From: Drechmeria coniospora
Taxonomy: Eukaryota > Ascomycota > Sordariomycetes > Hypocreales > Ophiocordycipitaceae
NCBI RefSeq assembly: GCF_001625195.1
Contig: NC_054389.1
Span: 4,522,520-4,586,519 of the forward strand
Length of the DNA stretch: 64,000 nt
Direction of reading: 5' to 3'
This document shows, piece after piece, positions 34,494 through 47,600 of this stretch. The translations under genes were made by a program, and so were the position numbers. The number at the start of each line of letters is the position of its first letter. Position 1 is the stretch's first letter. Under the pieces are notes generated by a model. The model was not told the DNA's origin. It ran no database searches and saw nothing but the letters and a program-made list of their open reading frames with translations.

Positions 34494-37400
34494 ATGGATT
34501 TCCGAAAGAAGTCGTTCCGGGAGAGGCTTGCACAAGAACCAGAGATCAGTCTATTGGGTGCCGCCTTCAACCTGCCCACTCGCCGTGATATGCAGCGGAA
34601 TAGACAGCGCCGAGCCGGTCGTATTGCCAACGTTTCCCGTCAATCTTGTCGGCGCGTGAGCATGCAGCGGGACGCGGTATTCGACGACGAAGAGGCCACC
34701 AGTACTTCCGTCGGAGAGAACCAGGTTGTCATCGAAGAATTTGTCGCTTCATCCTCCGGAAGCTATAGTGAAAGCGACGTCAGCGAAGTGGAACTGACTT
34801 GTGACGACAATGAGCACGGTAGATGTTGGGAAGTATCAAGCGCGTGCACGCCATCAACCCAAGAATCATCACTTCTCCGTTCAGAGGCTAGAGGGTCACC
34901 TGCTTCTGCAACTCGAGAGCGATGCTTGAAGGACTCGCTCCCCAGGACCATTCCAGCGAACCCTTACGTGGATTCCTCACGCAAAAAGCCCCGACGTCTG
35001 CGGAAGGTGAAAGCTGCGCTGAGAGGTCGATTAATTCGGTCCGAAAACTCCCATCCTGTCACACGACCGGCACAGGGGTCGACTACGAAGCCACCTCGAT
35101 CGATATCAGAGTCCGCAACTTCTCCTAGGACACAAAGGCCAGCCATTCAGCCCTCATACGTTGCACTGGCGCCGCAATACTCGCTTTCACAAGTTCATGA
35201 TGCTCACAAAATCCACCAATACCCTCCACCCTATTTCCAGCAACCGTATCTCACTCAACCCATGACTACTGCAGCGACTCCCGGACAACCCCAAACTGGT
35301 CCACCGAGTCTCACACATGCATCAGTGCTTAGAACCGATGGCGAAACCCAAACGCAAAATTTCTCCAAGGAGCTCAAGAGAATTCAGCGCAAGATAGACC
35401 AGGCCTGGATGAAGTTGTCACGCAATCCTGGAGATCATGTGGTTCGCTTGGAGCTTAAAGGATTTCAAGAAAGACTCAAGTCAACACTGGACACTGCTAC
35501 CGCCCAATCGATGCCCAGAAACGCAACTCGGAATTTCCTTGCCGTTCAGACTACTCCGGCCCAGACTCGGACGGCTTCGGTGGCACGCAGGGACGAGAGC
35601 CCAGGTCCAACCATTCGACATCACCTATGCTCCAGCTGCGGCGGGATTCGATCTGAAAAGTTCCACTGTAAACATCCTCTCGCTCCGGGTCGAAAGCCGC
35701 TCTTCAACTACTGTGGATCTTGCAGGGATGAGATCATGAAAACTGGTGTCACGACTGAGCGCCATGTTTTCTGCTACGGCTGTGGTGTGGCCAGATCAAA
35801 AGCCTTTCAACGCCGGCATATCATCACGAGAGCAGATCCGATGCTGCCGAATTATTGCATGAGGTGCAGGCGTGAGGTTCGTGGAATGGAAAGCACGGTT
35901 GATGCCTCCTTTGTCAGTTCTGTAAGAAGCAGTCTCCCTCTCCTCTTCCAGCCTGAATGACACGTGCTGAGTTGTTGCAGGCGCTCGAAAGCTCCCACGG
36001 CCAAGCACTGCGTGATTCCGCACGAACCACTTCAGCCAACCGTGACCGCACAAGCACCGAATATTTTGCGGCGCAAGCCCACGAGAAGCAGCCCGAGAGT
36101 GCTTCTGCGTCCCAAAACGGGCGACGACGACGAGCAACAAAATATTCGGAGGCAGAATCCATCAATAAGATAGACTTCAGGTCTCCCTCATCAAATCTCA
36201 ACCATCCCAACACTGTACCGAGTCCGTCTTTCCGCCCAGATCGTAGACATGGATCAGCTCAACGGCGTGCTGAGCGTCAAGGAGAGGAGCTCTTCACCCC
36301 GATGAGCCCTCCGGCAAACCAAACATCCTACCAGCAGCCATATGTGGAAGACGCCGAAACAAACACACCGGTGCACGCACCTCTTGGGACACGTCGCATG
36401 CCGTCTCGTTCTACTGGCATGGGTGGCCATGTGACTTCGTCATCTGGTGGAAGCACCAGGCATTTCGGAACGTGGAAGGACTCCCATACAGGAGCAGCCG
36501 CGTTTCCATTACCCGAAGGAGTCTCGCCTACCTTAAAATATCCTCACCTCGGCCAATTCGATATTGCGGGCAAGCCACGACAGCCGTTGACCAGAAAAGT
36601 CTCCGGTATTGAGTCGATCGTTGACGTACGCTGCTCAAGCACCCGCCTTTCCAACGAAGCGTCATCACACGCGGAATTGCAAGAACCAGACATTAACACA
36701 TGCAACCGATCCACCCCCAGACGTGTCGATATTCATGAGATCATCACAACTCTGCCTACTGGTGACGGTGCTTACTCCACCGTTCCATCTTCAGACGGTG
36801 ATGGTCTTCAGACTGACAAGTCGAGTCCATGTCCTTCCATGGAGCCAAATCAATTGCATGATAATGAGTGTATTGGATCTGAGCCCGACTTGACCACGTC
36901 TCAATTTTCCAGGGGTGTCTTTGGAAAGCAGCCTGTTTCCACGGGTCGTATGTGGTCGACCCCGAAGATGGGAGCCGAGCGAGTGCCAGCCACTGGTGGC
37001 ATATCTGACAACCCCGATTCGAGGCATTCTCCTCTTGCTGATGGGCACGTTTCGCCCTGCATTAGTGATCCCTTCAGTCCCATTCCCCACGGATGCACAC
37101 ATCGAAATCAGTCAGACTTTCAATTTTCTCGAGGCGCCTTTGCTCCGATGTTTGGAAGTTCCGCTGACTACTTTGGCGCGACAACACAGGCCTGGGCAAG
37201 TCCTAGTTTCATGTCTTATAGCCCGCACTGCCTAGAGAGGCATGAAGCTCCAGAAGCCGGTGATTTTTCTCCACAGGCTGCCAACGGCAAACCATGTCAG
37301 CTCGGGTCATCGTTTGAATCGTCCACAGCCTTTAAGAGCCATGTCGCCTTCGTCTGTCGAGCAGATATTGCAGAACAACATGATGAATGCGACGCGACTT

Positions 37401-37753
37401 ACAGCGAGAGGTCATATTCGTCTGACAACCCATACTATAAACCAAGTCGCTTTGCGAGGGCACATCTATTTTCCCAAAGCTCTCAGACCAGGGGTAGCCC
37501 TGAATGGTCTCGTCCCAGCCAGAAGATGCCAGAAAGCGACGTGGTCCCTGAACCCATTATCGAAGAGCCTTACTCACCTCCTGGCTCACCTGTACAACCA
37601 ATTAAGTTGCTTGGTATGGGTGACACTTTCACTGGTTGAACTAGACGCAAGACATCTCTCATTCTTCTTTTCGCAGAGTACAATATCAGAGTTGCAGATG
37701 ACTCGTTCACCGAATCAGACGACGAGCCTCCGGAGGTGTTGACGGCCAATTAA
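34494..37753 (+). CDS. Large disordered protein with two tandem CxxC zinc-binding modules
   Basis: Three exons, 34494-35921, 35981-37613 and 37677-37753, give 1045 aa. The frame closes only if both short introns (GTAAGA ... TTGCAG; GTATGG ... TTCGCAG) are removed; the last exon then ends with ADDSFTESDDEPPEVLTAN. Residues about 310-345 form a helix (SKELKRIQRKIDQAWMKLSR). Residues 379-458 hold two copies of C-x2-C-x24-C-x2-C (Cys 379/382/407/410 and 427/430/455/458), each with a similar RS(E/K)(K/A)F block between the pairs. They probably bind zinc. The rest is Ser/Thr/Pro/Gln-rich and likely disordered. I know no named family; similar fungal proteins have no function as far as I recall. Lower GC and less biased codons than neighbours suggest fast evolution. 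A role in nucleic acid or protein binding is only a guess. Confidence 0.8.
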
Positions 37754-38398
37754 AATCAGAACAGGCAAGGAAACGCAATCGGAGTTGACTGCGAACCACC
37801 GCGCACGAGATAATGGACAGACCACGGGGATGGGGTTGGGACGGCCCTTGGTCCTTCTTAGATGGGCAAGAGTTTGCTGTTCACGTTGATAAAGAAAGGG
37901 ACTGCACCCTTGGCACAGTACTGGTAATGGAGGTAGATGGGTCAAACGGAGTGTGGTGGTGAAAATGTAATGACAGACTGACTAACTAGTCGACTGCCTC
38001 TGCGAATGCTACTCTTCTCGGTTCGCTGCTATCTCCTATCTGTCAAACCTGCAATTAGCCCTGATGAAGCAGTGTTCAAGTGGTCCAAATTTGGACACTC
38101 AAACAGGACAATAGTTCGTGGCTTATTGTTTTCACGTGTGGCATTTTGGTCTGTTTATTCCTTGATGATTCATTCATTCATCCATGTCAATTTCATATCT
38201 AATGCATATCGCTGCGAGAATAAACAAACTTCAAAGCCAAGCCATAATCTATCGCTGCGCTCGAGTACATAGCAATTTCGAGGCAATAACGCTTTGCCCT
38301 CAATATATCTAGTCGACATGGGTGTTGCAAGCTCTCGCCACCGCCGAGACGCTGATGCACAGAGGCCCGAAGCGACCGATTATCGGTTTCGAGTATCT
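37754..38398. other. Convergent 3' spacer, AT-rich
   Basis: Downstream of the zinc-module gene (+) and the checkpoint kinase (-). It is AT-richer than the genes and has no recognisable feature. Confidence 0.5.
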
Positions 38399-41300
38399 TC
38401 ATCGGACCAGATCTGACTTCTGCGCAATTCCCTGAGCTCTCCCACCGTGCACCGTGGACGCCAGGCTCGACGGTGCGTCCCTTCGTGAAGGACCCTGTTG
38501 CACCGTGGAGCTGAGATATTCCACAGCCGCCAACCTCCTGTTCTCGAACATGTGGCTGCGCTCCCGCTCCATCTCAACGTTCTTCAGACGTCCGTCGTGC
38601 TCCACCTTGACTTCGCTGAGCCTACGACGCCTCTCTGCCACTTCGCGTATCCGCTTCTCCGTCCTAAAGCAGGCGGAATCAAGTTTCTGGGCGAGAGGCT
38701 GGCTTGCCAGCTCGAGCTGCTGCCTGTCCCTCGAACGGGGTTTCGTCGAACCCCCCCAAAAGCAACGGAAGACGAGTTTGGTTTGATGCTTAGGGTCCTG
38801 GCCGCCCCAGATGGTGATGGTGTCGCCGTCCTTGACTTTGGCCCAGTATTGAGCGGGTCCACTTGGGTTTTTCGTATCCGACGATGCCAGGTTATACCCG
38901 TTTATCCTAATTCCAAGTGTGGCCTTGGTCGAGATCCAAAACTCGTACGACACATCATCGGGAGACGACTCCTTTTGCCAAGGGTGTGTATTCTTGACCG
39001 GGTCCTTTGCGGGATCGTAATACTCTTTCCATAATAACATCTTGAAGGCAAACTTTGGCACTCTCTGCTCCTGTTTGTCCTGAAAGATTTCCGTATTTTC
39101 TTTGGCCCTTCCAAAGGTGCAAAGCGAGTCGGTGATGGGGAAGGATACGCCTTGGACGCAGGACTCGGGGTGAGACTCGATGACGGCTAGAGCGCGATTT
39201 GCGGCATTGCCAGCTTGTACCGGCACGACAATCTGCGTATCCGGGGGCTGGGTCGGATGTCCCGGCTCGCCGTCGACGGGAGCAGCTGTTGATGGGATAT
39301 CCATGGTGTCATCGACCAGCTTGCGGTCGTCACGCTTCGCTCCGACACGGCCTGCCGGAGGTGAAGCGTCGACTTGATCTGGTGACCGGGGGTTTGGGGC
39401 GAAGTACTTCATTGCCAAGTCCCAGAGCGGAGACTTGTTTGGTCCAAACTCCTCGTCCCGTTGCCGGGCGGCTTGAGAGAAGGCATCATATTGAAGCTGG
39501 GTCATCTCGGGGTACTGAAGATGCCACGTCCCAAGATCCTTCTCCCAGAATATGACCTTGCTCACAGGCGTGTCCACCTGCCTGCCGGACCCCAATCTCC
39601 TGACCTGAGGCATGGAGGCGAGCAACTTAAACTCGGCAAGAATATCGTCGGTGACATCGTCCATGGTAACATTCGACTTGAATCTCTTCATCGTCGGCTT
39701 CCCCCCTGGTGCTATTTCGTCCAACATTTCGTCGCTCGTATCGTGCGATGGTGGTTTCCTCTTGCTGCAGTTCGGGTCCAGCGACTGAGGCCGGTACTGC
39801 GATGCGGTGGCCAGGTTGCTGTCTGCCACGCTCCCCTTGCCACCAAGGCTCTGGGACGCAACCTCTTCGACCAAGCTCTGCAGCTGGTCCGCGGACTGGT
39901 TTGGATAAACGGATGTTGAGTTGTAGTGAAACGCGACCCGGTTCTTTTCCTTGGTTGTATCAGAGCGGTCGGAGTCGTCTTCTTCATCCCCGTGGGAGTC
40001 TGGTATCTCACTCCCACCCATGTCGGTGTCCTCGACGGGCAGGTCTAGATAGCCCGAAGGGATGACGCCAGAGCTGCCGATCGCCGACACTCCTACCTCT
40101 CCGAAGAGGCGCGGCGGCTGCTTTCCTCCGGCGACGCCGTCGTTCTCCTTTTCTGACTCCTCACCCATCGAGTCACTCACTCGATCGTACTCGTAGCCGA
40201 CAGGTTGGCGGAACAGTGATGGCTCGGCAATGTCTTCGTCGTCGGTAATTTCGTCGTACGATTGCGACGTCTGGATGATGGAGCCCTGCCCGCCGAGCCA
40301 AGAGTGGCTCTCCAGTTCGACGATGGTGGCGCGGTTTTCCGGTCGCCTCTGCAGCATCCGATGCATGAACTCAATGCCCTGCTCCGAGACGCCATACGTC
40401 TGCAGCGGCGAGACGTTCAGCGGCGTCGTCATCACCTTGTGCAGAAGCTCAGAGGGACTGATGCCAGACTTGACAGGGTAGGGCGGGGAGCCCGTCAGGA
40501 TGTAAAAGAGAACTCCGCCGAGGGACCAGATGTCGACGGCATGGCTGTACCTCTGGCCGGGCATGCGGCGCATCTTCTTTCCCCTGTTCCTCACACCGTT
40601 GTCATCGTACTCGGCATACTCGGTGTAGACCTCTGGCGCGCAGTACAGCAGAGTGCCGCAAAAGGTCCTCAGAAACGTCTGTTCCGTATCGACGACCTTG
40701 GACAGGCCAAAGTCGGTGAGCTTGACCTCGACGGGATCCATGGAACTGATGAGAATATTGTCCGGTTTGACATCCCGATGGGTGATGTTGTTGGCGTGAA
40801 GATAGCCGAGGGCACTCAGCAACTGCCTCGACACGGTCTGCGACATATCCTCGTGGAAGGCTCCGGCCTCCGATATCATCTTCCCCAGGTCGCCAAGGGG
40901 GACGTACTCCATGATGATGATGAGCAGGCGATCGTCCCACTCAATGTTTTCCATGTATCGTACAATGTTGGGCTGGTGAGACGGCAAGATTAGCTGAGGC
41001 GAAAGGCGAACGGCTGCTGGCTGCTGGCGCGCAAGACTGCACTACCGGTAGCTTGGCTCGACTCACATGCTGGACCCTTCGCATGATCTTCATCTCGTTT
41101 TCCACCTTTTGATCCACGACCCCATTCTTAATGAAGCGACGTTTCTCGATCTCCTTGGCCGCGTACGGCCTACCGTCGTACTTGGAGGTGACCTTGTAGA
41201 CGACGGCAAAAGCACCCTTGCCGAGGGTGCGAATCCGATTATACTTGCCGGAGCCGGTCCATTCCCTGCGAATAACGTGGGGCGGGTCTTTTCGCCTCGA

Positions 41301-42202
41301 GGGTCCGGCGTCGGCCGGCGCCGGTTGCTCGAAGCCCACCCTACGGGCGGCGGGTTCGGCGAGCGCCTTAAACAAGTCGACATGGCCGCCGGTACGAGGG
41401 GGGCCCGGCGGCGCGAGGGCCGGGGCCGGCGTGGCTCTCAATCCGTGCCTCGTCAAGTAGTCTTCCACCTTGTTGATGTAGTCTCGCTCGTATTCCTCAT
41501 CCCGGCGCGGAATGCGGACGAGAAAGGTCAGGTCACGGATCTCGCTGTGGAGGAAGATCTTGATGACGGAGCCGGAGCTCAGCATCCACCTGGTGACGAG
41601 CGGACTGTTGCCCTTGGGGTGGTTGGTCAGCAGGTTGCTGTCGACAAAGGTACCGTTGGTCGACTGGTCCTCTATCATGACGTTTCCAAACTCGTTGACG
41701 TAGATGCGGAAGTGGATGTTGCTGACCCTCCGCAAGGGGTCGTTGACGAAGACGACGTCGCAGCGGCTATGGTTCCTGCCGAAGACATAGCCAGCCGTCG
41801 AGTTCTTGACTTGGGTGGAGAGGCGGAGGATGATGGCGTAGTTTCCGTGATTGGTGAGGTTCGAGTCGAAGCGGCCGGCGGCGTCCTCATCGTCGTAGTT
41901 GGGCTCTACAATGTCGGCCTCGTCCTTGCCGATGATGTGCGGCGAGTCGTCGAGGGCGAGTCGCTGGACCTCCTGCCGCGCCGAGTCCGAGTGAGGGTAC
42001 AGGACGCAGATGATGTCGGATATGTCTTCGTCGGAGAAGCCCGAGTTCTGCTTGCCTACCCGGCGCGGATCGAGGACATTCTGGGTGGCTGGAGATGGGG
42101 ACAAGTCAGCGGCACGCCCGACGCAAGACGTTGAGCCCCGGAGGAGGGCGAGGAGGGCGCCGGAGGACCGTCCGCACCTTGGGTCGGTTCTTCGCCGTCC
42201 AT
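38399..42202 (-). CDS. Rad53/Chk2-family DNA-damage checkpoint kinase with two FHA domains
   Basis: Three exons on the minus strand, 42202-42178 (25 nt), 42088-41067 and 40972-38399, give 1206 aa. Order: N-terminal TQ pair (EPTQATQ); FHA1 at about 108-185 with GR 112-113, Ser131/His134 (RRVSNIHF) and NGT 153-155; Ser/Thr kinase from about 291 with glycine loop GKGAFAVVY, Lys320 (YAAKEI), HRDVKPDN (Asp416), DFGLS (Asp436) and CAPE; a long acidic, disordered linker; and a second FHA-like domain around 950-1090 (LCTFGRAKEN ... RINGYNL). The family acts downstream of Mec1/Tel1-type kinases in DNA replication and damage arrest. Introns are 89 nt (phase 1) and 94 nt (phase 0, GTGAGT ... CACCAG). 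The two-FHA layout resembles yeast Rad53 and fungal Mus-59-type kinases more than single-FHA Chk2. Confidence 0.93.
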
Positions 42203-44685
42203 TGGGGGGGCACCCGCGGACGCTACGCCCACATGCGATCCGAATCCAGGCCGGCGGGGAAGGGGATGAAAGGGGATGAAAGGATCGAAGGGGGGGCTGA
42301 TCAGGCGGGCGCACGAAGTCGGCGAGAGACTCGAGCGGCGAGGTAGGGAGGGAGAGCGGGAGCTGGTTCGGGATGGACACTCGAACGAGGGACGAAACGA
42401 AGGCTGCGGCAACGGTACTGTCAAGAGGAAGAAGGCCTCGTCGGTCGGTCTACGATGGTGTCGTGCAGCCGGCGAGCGGTGCTAGAGGAGGGAGGGAGGG
42501 ATTCCTTTGCGGCCCTGCACGAGTTCTCGCACTCGTAATCGGTCGAAAAAGCAAAGATGGAGAAAAGGGCAAGGATGCATCGAGACGAGAAGGGGCCTGC
42601 AGGTGGGATTGGAGAGATGGGATTGGAATTGGAATTGGCGGGAAGCAGGCCGCGGCAGCCTTGGCCACCTTTGGTGGGGTTGGAAGGGGTAATAGTTGTA
42701 AGTACAGTACGGAGTACACCGTAGTTGTAGAGGTATTACACCGTACGGCACAGGACTCCCCCACCTACACGCTGTGCGAACTACGGAGTCACTGTAATAC
42801 AGAGTGGTAATATCGCAGCCGTTGGCACCATCAACGGGACATCCGCCGCTGAATACCAGGGCACCCCCTAGCGTACAGCACCCGTACCTACTACTATTTA
42901 CAGTGGGGTGGCAACAGTGTCCATTCAATCTGTAGCAGTAGCGCTACCAAAATGGAACCGTCACTTTTGTCTAGCGACTGTACCACTATTTACTTACAGG
43001 ACGTGAGAGTAATGGAACATAACCGTCACGTACCTCTGCACCGTGGCATGTGTTACTTGCTTCGTGCTAGCCGGCTGCCTAGCAGTCAGGTCATCCAGGG
43101 GTCCAGGTGTCTGCCTAACGCCCCCGCGCGTCATTCGCACGTGCACCACGCGACAGTGTATGGGAACGTCACGCGCGAAACAAGCGATTGAAACTGACAG
43201 CAGAACAGCGACACGCACACGCACCCGTTCACCGGGCAACACGCATCATCGTCAACGGGCTCAAGGTCTGCAGTGCCCCCCTCACCTCTTCATCCGTCGT
43301 CGTTGTCGTCATCGTCGTCGCAGCACGACCAGGCGGCATGGTCACACCAGGGTGAGGAGGTACGGCTGCCTGTACAGTACAGTACAAACTACTATGTATA
43401 ATAGCACATGCGCGGAGTAGCATTATACAGTTAGTACTTGTGTAGTAGTGTGTACCTTCTAGGCATCTAGTACTCTATACTAGTAACTACTAACCTACTA
43501 ACCTAGTAGTAAGTACCTTGCAAACGGCGTGAACACTGAGCATGCAGGTACCAGCAAGTGCATTTTTTGTTTGCATGGAACGGAATAGCCTGCTGTAGTC
43601 GTACATAGTTAGGACTTGTAGTACAGGAACAGTGCATGGTCTACTACATTCCTGCCTCCGTTCGCACAGTGAAGTTCCCGCCACCAACGCAGCTACCTAT
43701 GCACTGGACAATTTGCTACGGGGGCTCCGTACAGCACTGTTGGTACGGTGTGGGTTTGAACCCAGCGCGTCCCTAACATCAACTTACCTGAGGTGCCGAA
43801 TCAACAGCAACTGTATTATTAGTAGGAGAGGCGCTTGAGCAACATGCAAGTACGTGGTACTCCCGCATCTGCTGTGCTGCCTGCCAGAATCGGACCAGGA
43901 TCCATGTCACCGAGCGTCGAGACAGATATAGCACACATGCTATTATTACCAAGTACTTGTCCTTGCAAGGGGCTAAGAGTGCATGGACTGCGTGGCCGGC
44001 TGCGCTACCGTGCCGTTCCTCTCGATGCCGAACCGGCCGCCACCTCCTTAGCGCCGCTGCGCCCGCGCCCGACGTCGTCACCAATGTCCATGTGCCAAGG
44101 GTCCCCATGTCCTCAAGTTCATACCCGTGCAGATGACATTGCGCAGACGGCTTTTTGAGCATGGCAGCCGTCACACGCACGACACAAGCAGATGCCCAGA
44201 GTCGCCTATCCATCAGGCGCCAAGCCAGCCTCCCTCAAGTCCCCTCCCGTAACCCCGGCATCATGTCTACGCCAGGGTGCACGCCATCAAGGTTCACGTG
44301 TGTCCTGAGCGGCATGATATATTTCAATGATGGTAAGAGGCAACAAGAGATAAGCCATGCATGAATCATCGAACCGATTGCTTCTGTCATACAATGCCTC
44401 TGCCACCGCCAACCTTGCCGGCGGCCACCGACAAGCTCGTCCGCCCACCGGGTACCCAGAATAAGGGCCGCTATCGATGTTCCAGCTCCGAAGCCAAGAG
44501 ACAGGCCCGCGTGGGCCCGTCGTTCCCACCGCACGAGTTCTCGCAGAACGCTCATCCGTCGTCCAAATGCACCCAATGACTCTACCAGACCGTCCGTTCG
44601 GGCGGCATACCTAGCGATTTTTTATGTACCGTATCACAATGTCGTAACAGGCCGAAACGCCGACGCGAGCACCCAAGTCGGCGTC
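42203..44685. other. Intergenic, GTAC-word-rich
   Basis: The first 450 bases are the GC-rich promoter of the checkpoint kinase. GTAC words run from 42690 to 43620 and again near 43840-43960. No coding region is supported. Confidence 0.5.
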
Positions 44686-47600
44686 CTAGTAACCGTTCCC
44701 TCGTCGCTGCGGTGACTGTCCCCCCTGGTAGGGCGCCTGAAGGTTGTGTGCCCTCGGCCCGGCGCCTCCGGGGACGCCGTGCATCGCCTGCTGCCCAGAC
44801 GCCGCGGCCCGCTGCTGCACGTACTGCTCCGCCGTGAGGCCGTGGGCTCCCGATCCGGCGTGGGAGCCGGCCGGTTGCCAGGCCATGGTCCGCTTCCCGC
44901 CGTCGTCGGCGCCCTGTCTTCCCGGGCTCGGCTGCCTTTGTGGCTGATCTGGGCCGGGCGCATTCGCCGACGGGGGAACCTTCCTGCGAGGCACCGGCGC
45001 CGCTCCGTAGTTGATGGTCGGGCCAAAGTTGACCTCGGGAAAGTCGTAATCGGCGTTCTGCGTCGGATGCTCCCCGCCACCCACCGTCTTCAGGGCCCCG
45101 GCACGCGGTCGTTCGACGGACGGGCGGCCGTCGGTCGGGTGCCGGTCGTCCTGGGGATAATGGCCAGGTGGCGGCTGTCGTCCCTGCGCCGGAGGAGGGC
45201 CGCGGTGCGGATCGGACGAGTAATGGTCGATGACGTCGTCGGACGTCATGCTCTGATGGCCGCCGGGGACCGGCTTCCGTTGCGGGTGGGCCGGGTTCGG
45301 CGGAGGGCGTCCCCTGCCCTGAGGTCCAGGAAACGGTCGCGGGCCTGGCCCAGCTGGTGGCTGGCCTCGGTACGGATCATGATGCAGCGGCGGGTGGCCG
45401 GGCGGCGGTCGCTGGTTCGGCGGACGCCCTCGGCCCTGACCCTGGGGCGGCATCGGGGCGCCCCGTCCGGCGGCGCCGGGGGGGAGCTGATCCGGGTGAA
45501 AGTTGGGTTTCTGTCCTGGAGGATGCGGGGCGCGACGGCCGTCGGACGTGTGCGGGCGCGGCGGTTCGTTCGCGTCGTGCGCGTACGGTGGCTTCGAGCC
45601 GTAGTCCATGGGCGATCGGGCTCTCTGGTTCGGGACGCCGAGCGGGACCGGTAGCCTGCCGGGCCGGTCGTGGCCGTGGGCGTTCAAAGCTGGACCGTGG
45701 GCGCTAGCCGTTAGCAAGCGTTCCGACGACGTCGGCGTGTGCATGTACCGAAGGGTTGGATGACACACCGTCACCATCCCTTCTCGGCGACAGGTCGCCG
45801 GGGTTGGCTATCCCGCCCGCCTTGGCCAGCTGGGCCAGCGTCGTGCTGGAAAGCCGGCTGTTGGCGCGACGGAGCTCCGGAGAGTGGTACGCCTTGCCTG
45901 CGGGGTGGGCCTGGGATCCGTGGCTGAAGGCGGGCGGGCGCGACACGGGCTCCGGCGTGGGCATGCCCTCGAGGTCGCCCATCTCCGGCGGCATGGGCGA
46001 CCTGCCCGGCTCGTCGTCCGAGCTGCCCGTCTCGGCCGGGGGCCCTCCCCTGACCGGCACCGGCATCCTCTGCGGCGACGTCTGGTAGGGAACCATGGGG
46101 GGGCCGTAGTCGTTGCGCGGCGGCTGGGGGCCGCCGACGTTGGATTCCGACAGGTTGCGGCCGTGCTGGGCGTGGGCGGCCACCGAGAGCTGCATGCCCC
46201 CGCGCTGGTCCGGGGGGGCGGTCCCCATCCTCCCGGCTTCGTTGAGGGAGAAGGAGCGCGAGGTGCGGATGCGCGCGTGATCCTCGGCAAAGCCGACCTT
46301 TGGCTTGCCGCCGGGGCTGCTGCCCGAGACGGCGTCGGCGGCGGCGGCGGCGTCGGGCCCGGTGCCGTCCTCGACGGCGTTCATCCTCGTGCCGGTGGCC
46401 TCCTTGAGCTTCTTGCGCCATTCCCTCTCGGCCCAGGAGGAGCTCGAGTCGTCCATGATGAGGGTCGAGACGTCGAGCAGCTCGAGGTAGCCGTACTTTT
46501 TGTGCTTGGGCATGGCGAACATGAGCGAGCGGGGGTCGAGCACGCTGGCGACGAGCCTACCCGGCCGGCCGTAGAGGCCAAACGTGTCCCAGGTGGGGAA
46601 GAGGAAGCGGAGGAGCATCTCGAAGCCGGTGACCATGGGCCGGACTTCGGGCATGATGAAGATGAAGCCCTCGGTGGCCGAGGGCGGGCTCGAGTGGACG
46701 GTGACGTGACCCTCGATCTTGAGGAGGGTCGAGGCGTCGACGAGGGACTTGGCCTGCGGGTATATGGCGTAGGCCGAGTAGGCGTCGGTGATGGTGGCGA
46801 TGGGCTGCGCCTTTTTCTGCTTCTTGCCGTCCTTGCGCGTGTCGTAAAACTTGATGTCGCCCTTGAGGATGGGCATGGCGGAGCGGTCGTAGGCCGATCG
46901 CTTCTTGACCTCCTTCTGGAGCTTGGCGTACTCCTTCTCGTCGGGCGGGCTGATGACGCACCAGCAGCGCCTCCAGGGCACGCCGGCGCCGAACCGGACG
47001 CGGACCCATTCCTCCGTCTTGAAGCGGGAGCGCTCCATGACGACGTTGATGTTGTTGAGCATCTTGCCCTTGCCGGCGATGAGGGCGCCGGTGTAGGCCT
47101 CCTGCAGGGTCGAGTGCTCGTACATGGCGAGGCGGATGCCGGCGGTCCACTGGATGAGCGAGTGGTGGGAGTTGAAGTGCAGCAGGTACCGGTTTCTTCC
47201 GGCGGTGGAGATGCTGAGGATGTTCTGCAACGGCTGCTCATCGCCGGAGCGCGTGGGTAGGGACTCGATCTAGACGGCCAGGTTCGCTTGAGCGGTTGCG
47301 TCGACGGCCGCTGCCGGGGGGGAGGGGGGGGGAGGGGCGGCGACTCACCATCTTGATGGAAGCGTCGGTCAGGTTGATGAACTTGGGCAGCACCTCGCCG
47401 TCCTCGCCGGCGGCGTCGAGCTCGGCGGCATCCCAGAGCGACAGGACGGTGCCGACGAGCTGGGCAAAGCACTCGGTCCAGGTGCGGTCGGCATTGGGCT
47501 TGCCCTCTAGATGGCGTGCGTCAGCGAGCGGAAGGACGGGGCGAGGGGACGGCGACGTACGCGTATTCTGGTCGTCGAGCTTGAGGAAGTAGCCCTCCTG

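Noticed and set aside
37610..37639. Stop codon at 37639 as the end of the zinc-module gene
   Set aside because: It lies inside a good intron (GTATGG ... TTCGCAG); splicing yields an acidic, conserved-looking C-terminus ending at 37753.
43740..43780. Possible tRNA B box (GGTTTGAACCC)
   Set aside because: No matching A box, cloverleaf stems or T-run terminator could be placed around it.
45884..47260. 458-codon plus-strand open frame
   Set aside because: Antisense to the PH-domain gene; composition is that of a GC-rich complement.
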